A stretch of DNA of 64,000 nt from Zingiber officinale (lineage: Eukaryota > Streptophyta > Magnoliopsida > Zingiberales > Zingiberaceae). Of the stretch, positions 32,893-44,797 are shown in pieces (the first letter of the stretch is position 1; the number at the start of each line of letters is the position of its first letter). The translations under genes were made by a program, and so were the position numbers. The notes under the pieces are model-generated. The model was given only the letters and a program-made list of their open reading frames with translations. It was not told the DNA's origin and did no database searches. Where the stretch lies: assembly GCF_018446385.1 (NCBI RefSeq), contig NW_024589874.1, positions 186,001 through 250,000 of the forward strand. The letters run 5' to 3'.

Positions 32893-35800
32893 TGTAACGA
32901 CCCAATTTTCCTCCTTAGGAGTCCTAAAAGTGCTTTAAATTATTTAGAAATACTTTAGAAAAATTCTAGAGATTTTCAGGAATTTATAGAGCATTTTAAT
33001 GCAATCTTTGGAGTTCATTTGGTATTTTTACCAAGAGGAAGAAGTTTAAAAAAATAAAAAATAAAAATTTGTTGAAGCCGGGTTTTGAACCCAAGACGCC
33101 GGACCCGAAACCAAACTCAGCAAACCAACTGGTCTACGAGTGTTTTGTTAATAAAAAAATGAAGCGAATTATATATAAGCAGTAGCTATGAGCATTTTAA
33201 ATAAAAGGGGAATAAAACGTTCGGTTGAGGATTCGAAACCATGACCCTTGACTTGGTCAAAACCGCAACCAACCAACTCTTCCGCGAGTATTTCGTGAAA
33301 AGGTAGGGTGCGAGATATATATATATGTTATGATTGAAACCCTAGTTATAAGAAGAGAGAACTTAAGTTTTCTTTTTCCCCGAACCTTTCTCTCCTTTTC
33401 TCCTCTTCCCTTCTGCGACGACGCCGATTCTGCCGAGTGAAGAAAACGAAGCCCTAGCTTCGTTTCCGGTGGCCGGCGAAGGTGTTCTCCCAAGGTTCCT
33501 TCACCGTCGTGATTCTTCGTCGAGGAGGACCCATGAGCACGAAGAAGAGCCGGAGAACTTGAGTTTTCTCCGAACCTAGCAGCTCCTCTTCCCGATTTTG
33601 AGTCCAAGAATAGGTAAGATGCTACTCACCTGTAGTAGGATAGTTCCGGATTCGTATTCATTCTTATTTTTGAATTTTCTGTGAAGATTGGGAATTCATG
33701 TTTGCTGCTGTGAATTCCTTCTTTCGGTTTCGTGTTTGATTAGGGGTTTAAGAAGAGTTCAAGGAAATTCTTTCCGCTTGAATTTCTGCCGTAGCGCGTT
33801 TTGCCCTAAGGTTTTTCTGTTGCCTTATGAAGGGTTCGGTTATTAACATGTTTACATGGAACTTTAATCTCAGCAGGTTATAGTTTTGTTGTGCTAAGAA
33901 TTGGAGATGAAATAAGCCTTATAGGGGTAAAATTCCAGCAGGTTTCAATTATGTTGTTGATTTTATGAATTACTGCTGTTAAGCATTGTAGTATTGGCGT
34001 TTTATTTCACTGCCATGTTGTTCCCTTTCTGGTTAGGGTTCTGTTCTATTGAAGTTTTAGTAGTATATGTTCTTGGCTTCCTTCCTTTTAAGTTCTGTTG
34101 TAGCAAGAATTAGTATCCTGTTGCTAGATATTAGATTTGATTTTATTCTGTGATGTTCTTGAAGTAACTCAAGGTTTCTGTGCTTGATTCGGTTGAGATT
34201 TTATTTCATTTGTCACAGTGATGAGTAGTTTCGGATTCCTTTATTCACTGCCATGAATTGAAGTTTATGTTGTTGGTTTTCTTTGCCATCTGATGAAGCA
34301 TGATTTGGAGAATTAGGGTTGCTTACAAAAAGGGTTAAGCTGTGAATTTGATATATATGTTTGTTTGAATAGCTATGTATATCATTTTGCTTCCCTTATA
34401 TTACTTTCTTGCCGTGGAACTATAGACAACTCCCACCAGTAGGCATGAGCATGAGCAGATCTATTCAAGTGAGCATGTATATTCATTCAATTAGAAGTAG
34501 GCATGAACAGATTCATTCAAGTGTGCATTTATATATTCATTCAGTTCCTTTGCTATTTAGATTTAGTAAATGACATGAACATGTGCGGATTTAGATTTCT
34601 AGTTCCTTTGCTATTGGAATAACATGGGCAGATTTCTAGTTTTTTATTTATGTTATTAGATGTGCATGAGTAGCCTTCCTTTTAAAACAATCAGTTTCTA
34701 GTTTCTTTAGAGATTAATATACAGAATTGTGTTAGCTTAATATGCAGCATTTTAGTGTGCAGATTTTTATTAAGTATTAGTGTGCAGAATTCATTTACCC
34801 TTAGCTGAACATGTGCAGATTTTTATAAGCATAACATGCAGATTTTTATAAGTATAGTATGCAGATTTTTATATGCAAAATTTTATTAGCATAGAAGGCA
34901 GATTTTGGGTTTAGCATTTCAAAGTTAGAATTTGCTTAAACATTTCAGTTTCTTTTTAAAGAAGTATTCTTTTAGACGTATTCACAAGTATAAGAAAGAT
35001 AAAGAAAAGAAAGAAAAAGGTCAAGGCCTTTAGTAGATCCCAAAGTCAAGACTTTAGGGATTTTGGCACACAAGTTGCTAAAGAAAATGTCGAGGCATTA
35101 TATAGAAGTAATAAAAGATAACAAGTATTTTACTTTTATGAGTGACACTGTGCTGGACTCTCAGTTGTCCTTGGGTTGGGTTCCCATAGTCGTCCCTAGG
35201 TTTAGATAACCTAGTAGTAACGGCACGACCGACGGTCGACCGTCGACGACCCGAGGGTCGCCAAATGGACTGCCAAATGGGCCGCCGAATGGGTCTGGTC
35301 GTTACAAAAGTAAAAGCACAGTTGTCGGGCCCAAGAGAAGTTGATTACTATTTTGAAGTATTATAAGTATAAGTTTTTGAACGAGTAAAACGAGTTTTAC
35401 ATAAACATAAAGTATTAAAGATTAAGTTAGAACAAATGAAATAAGTTTCATATAGTTCTGAAAATCAGTAAGTTTAGTTCTTTATTCTATCATGTTTATC
35501 TAGTGGATGAGTAGTTTTCATGTTTACCTATTAGATGAGTAGCATGATTAGCCATTAGAATTACATGAGTAGATCCCTTAGCTTTTCTTTGCTATTAGTT
35601 TGACATGAGCAGTTATGTTTATGCTTTATTTCTTTTTAGAGCATATAGTTTCTAGTTCTTTTCGTATACATGCACATTCGTGATTTTGTGAGTTAGATAG
35701 CGCTTACTAAGCAAATTTTGCTTATAGATTGCACTTCCTCTTACTGCAGATACAGGAAAGGAAAAGATATAGAAAGGAAGACGACAAGGAGGTGTTCGAA

Positions 35801-38800
35801 GGATGTGTGATGCCAGGACTATGGAAGCCTTGGGACTAGGAAAGAAGTTTTAATTTTAGTTTCAGCATTTTAGTTATTGTAAACATTTGAGTTGTATTTT
35901 AAGTTCATGTCATTTGAGATTATTCTGTTTAGATTGCATGTAGGATGAGTTCAGTTTAGTAAGTAGATATTTGTGTGTTTGATACATATTTAACTGCGTG
36001 GTTGATTGATATGTGTTCCAACCGCTTGTGGCTGAGTATATATTGTATGTATTGTTGAATATGGTCATCGGTACAGGGGAGATTCTGTCAAAATTTTTCG
36101 GTAGGGTTTCCATGTGATTTTTAATCATACCGGTTAAGTAGAGTTAGTAGTTAAGTAACGGTCATCCTTAGAGAGTAGTAGTAGTAAGAAGGGTGGTCGT
36201 TACAGTTGGTATCAGAGTAGTTCCCATTCTCCAGCATCACACATCAGCACCATCCTTGCCGTCTTCAAGTAAGAAATAATTTAATTTTCTTTTATGCTTT
36301 CTTTATTATTTGCAGTATAGAGTACCTGCTTATATGTGTTTAGGAAAGAAGACAATTCATGTTTTAATTTTCTATGTTTTGATACATATGCTTAGGAAGA
36401 ATAGAGACAATTTTAGTTTTGTTTCTCTTATATTCATATACATAAGTATGTTTAGAAAGGATAGGGAAGATATCAAGTCTTCCAAAGACCATTAATGGAT
36501 ACGATGCGAGAATAATAGAGGATCGAGAAGTTAAGAGATTAAGAAATAAAGAAGTACCACTAGTAAAGGATAGTATAAGACAGAAATATCCATAATTAGT
36601 CTAAGTTCGAGGACGAACATTTTATATGGTATGGGGTTTGTAACAACCCAATTTTCCTCCTTAGGAGTCCTAAAAGTGCTTTAAAATATTTAGAAATACT
36701 TTAGAAAAATTCTAGAGATTTTCAGGAATTTATAGAGCATTTTTATGTAATTTTTGGAGTTCATTTGGTATTTTTACCAAGAGGAAGAAGTTTAAAAAAA
36801 TAAAAAATAAAAATTTGTTAAAGCCGGGTTTTGAACCCAAGACGCCGGACCCGAAACCAAACTCAGCCAACCAACTGGTCTGCGAGTGTTTTGTTAATCA
36901 AATATGAAGCGAATTATATATAAGCAGTAGCTAGGAGCATTTTAAATAAAAGGGGAATAAAACGTTCGGTTGAGGATTCGAAACCATTACCCTTGACTTG
37001 GTTGAAACCGCAGCAAACCAACTCTTCCGCGAGTATTTCGTGAAAAGGTAGGGTGCGAGATATATATATATGTTATGATTGAAACCCTAGTTATAAGAAG
37101 AGAGAACTTAAGTTTTCTTTTTCCCCGAACCTTTCTCTCCTTTTCTCCTCTTCCCTTCTGTGACGGCGCCGATTCTGCCGGGTGAAGAAAACGAAGCCCT
37201 AGCTTCGTTTCCGGCGGCCGGCGAAGGCGTTCTCCGAAGGTTCCTTCACCGTCGTGATTCTTCGTCGAGGAGGACCCGTGAGCACGAAGAAGAGCCGGAG
37301 AACTTGAGTTTTCTCCGAACCCTAGCAGCTCCTCTTCCCGGTTTTGAGTCCAAGAATAGGTAAGTTGCTACTCACCTGCAGTAGGATAGTTCCGGATTCG
37401 TATTCCTTCTTGTTTTTGAATTTTCTGTGAAGATTGGGAATTCATGTTTGCTGCTGTGAATTCCTTCTTTCGGTTTCGTGTTTGATTAGGGGTTTAAGAA
37501 GAGTTCAAAGAAATTCTTTCAGCTTGAATTTCTGCCGTAGCGCGTTTTGCCCTATGGTTTTTCTGTTGCCTTATAAAGGGTTCGGTTATGAACATGTTTA
37601 CATGGAACTTTAATCTCAGCAGGTTATAGTTTTGTTGTGCTAAGAATTGGATATGAAATAAGCCTTATAGGGGTAAAATTCCAGCAGGTTTCAATTATGT
37701 TGTTGATTTTATGAATTACTGCTGTTAAGCTTTGTAGTATTGGCGTTTTATTTCACTGCCACGTTGTTCCCTTTCTGGTTAGGGTTCTGTTCTATTGAAG
37801 TATTAGTAGTATATGTTCTTTGCTTCCTTCCTTTTAAGTTCTGTTGTAGCAAGAATTAGTATCCTGTTGCTAGATATTAGATTTGATTTTATTCTGTGAT
37901 GTTCTTGAAGTAACTCAAGGTTTCTGTGCTTGATTCGGTGGAGATTTTATTTCATTTGTTACAGTGATGAGTAGTTTCGGATTCCTTTATTCACTGCCAT
38001 GAATTGAAGTTTATTTTGTTGGTTTTCTTTGCCATCTGATGAAGCATGATTTGGAGAATTAGGGTTGCTTACAAAAAGGGTTAAGCTATGAATTTGATAT
38101 ATATGTTTGTTTGAATAGCTATGTATAGCATTTTGCTTCCCTTATATTACTTTCTTGCTGTGGAACTATAGACAACTCCCACCAGTAGACATGTGCATGA
38201 GCAGATCTATTCAAGTGAGCATGTATATTCATTCAATTAGAAGTAGGCATGAACAGATTCATTCAAGTGTGCATTTATATATTCATTCAGTTCCTTTGCT
38301 ATTTAGATTTAGTAAATGACATGAACATGTGCAGATTTAGATTTCTAGTTCCTTTGCTATTGGAATAACATGGGCAGATTTCTAGTTTTTTTTTATGTTA
38401 TTAGATGTGCATGAGTAGCCTTCCTTTTAAAACAATCAGTTTCTAGTTTCTTTAGAGATTAATATGCAGAATTGTGTTAGCTTAATATGTAGCATTTTAG
38501 TGTGCAAATTTTTATTAAGTATTAGTGTGCAGAATTCATTTACTCTTAGCTGAACATGTGCAGATTTTTTTAAGCATAGCATGCAGATTTTTATAAGTAT
38601 AGTATGCAGATTTTTATATGCAGAATTTTATTAGCATAGTAGGCAGATTTTGGGTTTAGCATTTCAAAGTTAGAATTTGCTTAAACATTTCAGTTTCTTT
38701 TTAAAAAAGTATTCTTTTAGAAGTATTAACAAGTATAAGAAAGATAAAGAAAAGAAAGAAAAAGGCCAAGGCCTTTAGTAGATCCCAAAGTCAAGACTTT

Positions 38801-41800
38801 AGGGATTTTGGCACACAAGATGCTAAAGAAAATGCCGAGGCATTATATAGAAGTATTAAAAGATAACAAGTATTTTACTTTTATCAGTGGAACTGTGCTG
38901 GACTCTCAGTTGTCCTTGGGTTGGGCTCCCATAGTCGTCCCTAGGTTTAGATAACCTAGTAGTAACGGCACGGTCGACGGTCGACAGTCGACGACCCGAG
39001 GGTCGCCAAATGGATCGCCAAATGGGCCGCCGAATGGGTCGGGTCGTTACAAAAGTAAAAGCACAGTTGCCGGGCCCAAGAGAAGTTGATTTCTATTTTG
39101 AAGTATTATAAGTATAAGTTTTTGAACGAGTAAAACGAGTTTTACATAAACATAAAGTATTAAAGATTAAGTTAGAACAAATGAAATAAGTTTCATATAG
39201 TTCTGAAAATCAGTAAGTTTAGTTCTTTATTCTATCATGTTTATCTAGTGGATGAGTAGTTTTCATGTTTACCTATTAGATGAGTAGCATGATTAGCCAT
39301 TAGAATTACATGAGTAGATCCCTTAGCTTTTCTTTGCTATTAGTTTGACGTGAGCAGTTATGTTTATGCTTTATTTCTTTTTAGAGCATATAGTTTCTAG
39401 TTCTTTTCGTATACATGCACATTTGTGATTTTGTGAGTTTGATAGCACTTACTAAGCAAATTTTGCTTATAGATTGCACTTCCTCTTACTGCAGATACAG
39501 GAAAGAAAAAGATATAGAAAGGAAGACGACAAGGAGGTGTTCGAAGGATGTGTGATGCCAGGACTATGGAAGCTTTGGGACTAGGAAAGAAGTTTTAATT
39601 TTAGTTTCCGCATTTTAGTTATTGTAAAAATTTGAGTTGTATTTTAAGTTCATTTCATTTGAGATTATTCTGTTTTGATTGCATGTAGGATGAGTTCAGT
39701 TTAGTCAGTAGATATTTGTGTGTTTGATACATATTTAACTGCGTGGTTGATTGATATGTGTTCCTGCCGCTTGTGGCTGAGTATATATTGCATGTATTGT
39801 TGAATATGGTCATCGGTACAGGGGAGATTCTGTCAAAATTTTTCGGTAGGGTTTCCATGTGATTTTTAATCATACCGGTTAAGTAGAGTTAGTAGTTAAG
39901 TAACGGTCATCCTTAGAGAGTAGTAGTAGTAAGAAGGGTGGTCGTTACAGTTGGTATTAGAGCTGTTCCCATTCTCCAGCATCACACATCAGCACCATCC
40001 TTGCCGTCTTCAAGTAAGAAAGTATTTAATTTTCTTTTATACTTTCTTTATTATTTGCAGTATAGAGTACCTGCTTATATGTGTTTAGGAAAGAAGACAA
40101 TTCATGTTTTAATTTTCTATGTTTTGATACATATGCTTAGGAAGAATAGAGACAATTTTAGTTTTGTTTCTCTTATATTCATATACATAAGTATGTTTAG
40201 AAAGGATAGGGAAGATATCAAGTCTTCCAAAGACCATTAATGGATACGATGCGAGATGAATAATAGAGGATTGAGAAGTTAAGAGAATAAGAAATAAAGA
40301 AGTACCACTAGTAAAGGATAGTATAAGACAGAAATATCCAGAATTAGTTTAAGTTCGAGGACGAACTTTTTATATGGTATGGGGGATTGTAACGACCCAA
40401 TTTTCCTCCTTAGGAGTCTTAAAAGTGCTTTAAAATAATTAGAAATAATTTAGAAAATTTTTAGAGATTTTCAGGAATTTATAGAGTATTTTTATGCAAT
40501 ATTTGGAGTTCATTTGGTATTTTTACCAAGAGGAAGAAGTTTAAAAAAATAAAAAATAAAAATTTGTTGAAGCCGGGTTTTGAACCCAAGACACCAAACC
40601 CGAAACCAAACTCAGCCAACCAACTGGTGTGCGAGTGTTTTGTTAATCAAATATGAAGCGAATTATATATAAGCAGTAGCTAGGAGCATTTTAAATAAAA
40701 GGGGAATAAAACGTTCGGTTGAGGATTCGAAACCATGACCCTTGACTTGGTAAAAATCGCAGCCAAACAACTCTTCCGCGAGTATTTCGTGACAAGGTAG
40801 TGTGCGAGGTATATATATGTTATGATTGAAACCCTAGTTATAAGAAGAGAGAACTTAAGTTTTCTTTTTCCCCGAACCTTTCTCTCCTTTTCTCCTCTTC
40901 CCTTCTGCGACGGCGCGGCGGTGATGCCCTAGCTTCGTTTCCGACGGCCGGCGAAGGCGTTCTCCGAAGGTTCCTTCACCGTCGTGATTCTTCGTCGAGG
41001 AGGACCCGTGAGCACGAAGAAGAGCCGGAGAACTTGAGTTTTCTCCGAACCCTAGCAGCTGCTCTTCCCGATTTTGAGTCCAAGAATAGGTAAGTTGCTA
41101 CTCACCTGCAGTAGGATAGTTCCGGATTCGTATTCCTTCTTGTTTTTGAATTTTCTGTGAAGATTGGGAATTCATGTTTGCTGCTGTGAATTCCTTCTTT
41201 CGGTTTCGTGTTTGATTAGGGGTTTAAGAAGAGTTCAAGGAAATTCTTTCCGCTTGAATTTCTGCCGCAGCGCGTTTTGCCCTAAGGTTTTTCTGTTGCC
41301 TTATGAAGGGTTCGGTTATTAACATATTTACATGGAACTTTAATCTCAGTAGGTTATAGTTTTGTTGTGCTAAGAATTGGAGATGAAATATGCCTTATAG
41401 GGGTAAAATTCCAGCAGGTTTCAATTATGTTGTTGATTTTATGAATTGCTGCTGTTAAGCTTTGTAGTATTGGCGTTTTATTTCACTGCCATGTTGTTCC
41501 CTTTCTGGTTTCAATTATGTTCTATTGAAGTTTTAGTAGTATATGTTCTTGGCTTCCTTCCTTTTAAGATCTGTTGTAGCAAGAATTAGTATCCTGTTGC
41601 TAGATATTAGATTTGATTTTATTCTGTGATGTTCTTGAAGTAACTCAAGGTTTCTGTGCTTGATTCGGTTGAGATTTTATTTCATTTGTCACAGTGATGA
41701 GTAGTTTCGGATTCCTTTATTCACTGCAATGAATTGAAGTTTATGTTTTGGTTTTCTTTGCCTTCTGATGAAGCATGATTTGGAGAATTAGGGTTGCTTA

Positions 41801-44797
41801 CAAAAAGGGTTAAGCTGTGAATTTGATATATATGTTTGTTTGAATAGCTATGTATATCATTTTGCTTCCCTTATATTACTTTCTTGCCGTGGAACTATAG
41901 ACAACTCCCACCAGTAGGCATGAGCATGAGCAGATCTATTCAAGTGAGCATGTATATTCATTCAATTAGAAGTAGGCATGAACAGATTCATTCAAGTGTG
42001 CATTTATATATTCATTCAGTTCCTTTGCTATTTAGATTTAGTAAATGACATGAACATGTGCAGATTTAGATTTCTAGTTCCTTTGCTATTGGAATAACAT
42101 GGGCAGATTTCTAGTTTTTTTTTTATGTTATTAGATGTGCATGAGTAGCCTTCCTTTTAAAACAATCAGTTTCTAGTTTCTTTAGAGATTAATATGCAGA
42201 ATTGTGTTAGCTTAATATGCAGCATTTTAGTGTGCAGATTTTTATTAAGTATTAGTGTGTAGAATTCATTTACCCTTAGTTGAACATGTGCAGATTTTTA
42301 TAAGCATAGCATGCAGATTTTTATAAGTATAGTATGCAGATTTTTATATGCAGAATTTTATTAGCATAGTAGGCAGATTTTGGGTTTAGCATTTCAAAGT
42401 TAGAATTTGCTTAAACATTTCAGTTTCTTTTTAAAGAAGTATTCTTTTAGAAGTATTAAAAAGTATAAGAAAGATAAAGAAAAGAAAGAAAAAGGCCAAG
42501 GCCTTTAGTAGATCCCAAAGTCAAGACTTTAGGGATTTTGGCACATAAGGTGCTAAAGAAAATGCCGAGGCATTATATAGAAGTATTAAAAGATAACAAG
42601 TATTTTACTTTTATCAGTGGTACTATGCTGGACTCTCAGTTGTCCTTGGGTTGGGCTCTCATAGTTGTCCCTAGATTTAGATAACCTAGTAGTAACGGCA
42701 CGACCGACGGTCGACGGTCGATGACCCGAGGGTCGCCAAATGGACCGCCAAATGGGCCGCCGAATGGGTCGGGTCGTTACAAAAGTAAAAGCACAGTTGC
42801 CGGGCCCAAGAGAAGTTGATTACTATTTTGAAGTATTATAAGTATAAGTTTTTGAACGAGTAAAACGAGTTTTACATAAACATAAAGTATTAAAGATTAA
42901 GTTAGAACAAATGAAATAAGTTTCATATAGTTCTGAAAATCAGTAAGTTTAGTTCTTTATTCTATCATGTTTATCTAGTGGATGAGTAGTTTTCATGTTT
43001 ACCTATTAGATGAGTAGCATGATTAGCCATTAGAATTACATTAGTAGATCCCTTAGCTTTTCTTTGCTATTAGTTTGACATGAGCAGTTATGTTTATGCT
43101 TTATTTCTTTTTAGAGCATATAGTTTCTAGTTCTTTTCGTATACATGCACATTCGTGATTTTGTGAGTTAGATAGCGCTTACTAAGCAAATTTTGCTTAT
43201 AGATTGCACTTCCTTTTACTGCAGATACAGGAAAGGAAAAGATATAGAAAGGAAGACGACAAGGAGGTGTTCGAAGGATGTGTGATGCAAGGACTATGGA
43301 AGCCTTGGGACTAGGAAAGAAGTTTTAATTTTAGTTTCCGCATTTTAGTTATTGTAAACATTTGAGTTGTATTTTAAGTTCATGTTATTTGAGATTATTC
43401 TATTTAGATTGCATGTAGGATGAGTTCAGTTTAGTAAGTAGATATTTGTGTGTTTGATACTTATTTAACTGCGTGGTTGATTGATATGTGTTCCTGCCGC
43501 TTGTGGCTGAGTATATATTGCATGTATTGTTGAATATGGTCATCGGTACAGGGGAGATTCTATCGAAATTTTTCGATAGGGTTTCCATGTGATTTTTAAT
43601 CATACCGGTTAAGTAAAGTTAGTAGTTAAGTAACGGTCATCCTTAGAGAGTAGTAGTAGTAAGAAGGGTGGTCGTTACAGTTGGTATCAGAGTAGTTACC
43701 ATTCTCCAGCATCACACATCAGCACCATCCTTGTCTTCTTCAAGTAAAAAAGTATTTAATTTTCTTTTATACTTTCTTTATTATTTGCAGTATAGAGTAC
43801 CTTCTTATATGTGTTTAGGAAAGAAGACAATTCATGTTTTAATTTTCTATGTTTTGATACATATGCTTAGGAAGAATAGAGACAATTTTAGTTTTGTTTC
43901 TCTTATATTCATATGCATAAGTATGTTTAGAAAGAATAGGGAAGATATCAAGTCTTCCAAAGACTATTAATGGATACGATGCGAGATGAATAATAGAGGA
44001 TGAGAAGTTAAGAGATTAAGAAATAAAGAAGTACCACTAGTAAAGGATAGTATAAGACAGAAATATCCAGAATTAGTCTAAGTTCGAGGACGAACTTTTT
44101 ATAAGGTATGGGGGATTGTAACGACCCAATTTTCCTCCTTAGGAGTCCTAAAAGTGCTTTAAAATATTTAGAAATACTTTAGAAAAATTCTAGAGATTTT
44201 CAAGAATTTATAGAGCATTTTTATGCAATTTTTGGACCCGAAACCAAACTCAGCCAACCAATTGGTCTGCGAGTGTTTTGTTAATCAAATATGAAGCGAA
44301 TTATATATAAGCAGTAGCTAGGAGCATTTTAAATAAAAGGGGAATAAAACGTTCGGTTGAGGATTTGAAACCATAACCCTTGACTTGGTCAAAACCGCAG
44401 CCAACCAACTCTTCCGCGAGTATTTCGTGAAAAGGTAGGGCGCGAGATATATATATATGTTATGATTGAAACCCTAGTTATAAGAAGAGAGAACTTAAGT
44501 TTTCTTTTTCCCCGAACCTTTCTCTCTTTTTCTCCTCTTCCCTTCTGCGACGGCGCCGATTCTGCCGAGTGAAGAAAACGAAGCCCTAGCTTCGTTTCCG
44601 GCGGCCGGCGAAGGCGTTCTCCGAAGGTTCCTTCACCGTCGTGATTCTTCATCGAGGAGGACCCATGAGCACGAAGAAGAGCCGGAGAACTTGAGTTTTC
44701 TCCGAACCCTAGCAGCTCCTCTTCCCGGTTTTGAGTCCAAGAATAGGTAAGTTGCTTCTCACCTGCAGTAGGATAGTTCCGGATTCGTATTCCTTCT
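32893..44797 (+). mobile_element. Head-to-tail array of a non-autonomous Tekay-like element
   Basis: Four LTRs alternate with three short interiors: LTR1 32893-36204, interior 36205-36638, LTR2 36639-39949, interior 39950-40387, LTR3 40388-43679, interior 43680-44116, and a partial LTR4 44117-44797. LTRs are about 3.3 kb and begin TGTAACGACC (TGTAACAACC in LTR2) and end GGTCGTTACA. Each interior starts with a primer-like TTGGTATCAGAG and ends with the purine tract GGTATGGGG before the next LTR. Interiors are only about 435 bp and hold no functional gene. Their last part resembles the extreme 3' end of chromovirus pol and the segment CTAAGTTCGAGGACGAAC seen in the Tekay element at the right edge. 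Confidence 0.85.
36205..36638 (+). other. Short interior of array unit 1
   Basis: Primer-site-like GTTGGTATCAGAG, then a donor-like CTTCAAGTAAG and an acceptor-like ATTTGCAGTATAG, then about 300 bp up to the purine tract. A 61-codon frame (36310-36495) recurs in the other two interiors, but the units are too alike for that to show selection. The other interiors are 39950-40387 and 43680-44116. Confidence 0.6.

Noticed and set aside
33257-33607. ORF of 116 codons in the array LTR, and partners at 37160 and 44389
   Set aside because: These lie in the transcribed leader part of the LTR on various strands and are not kept as one frame in all copies.
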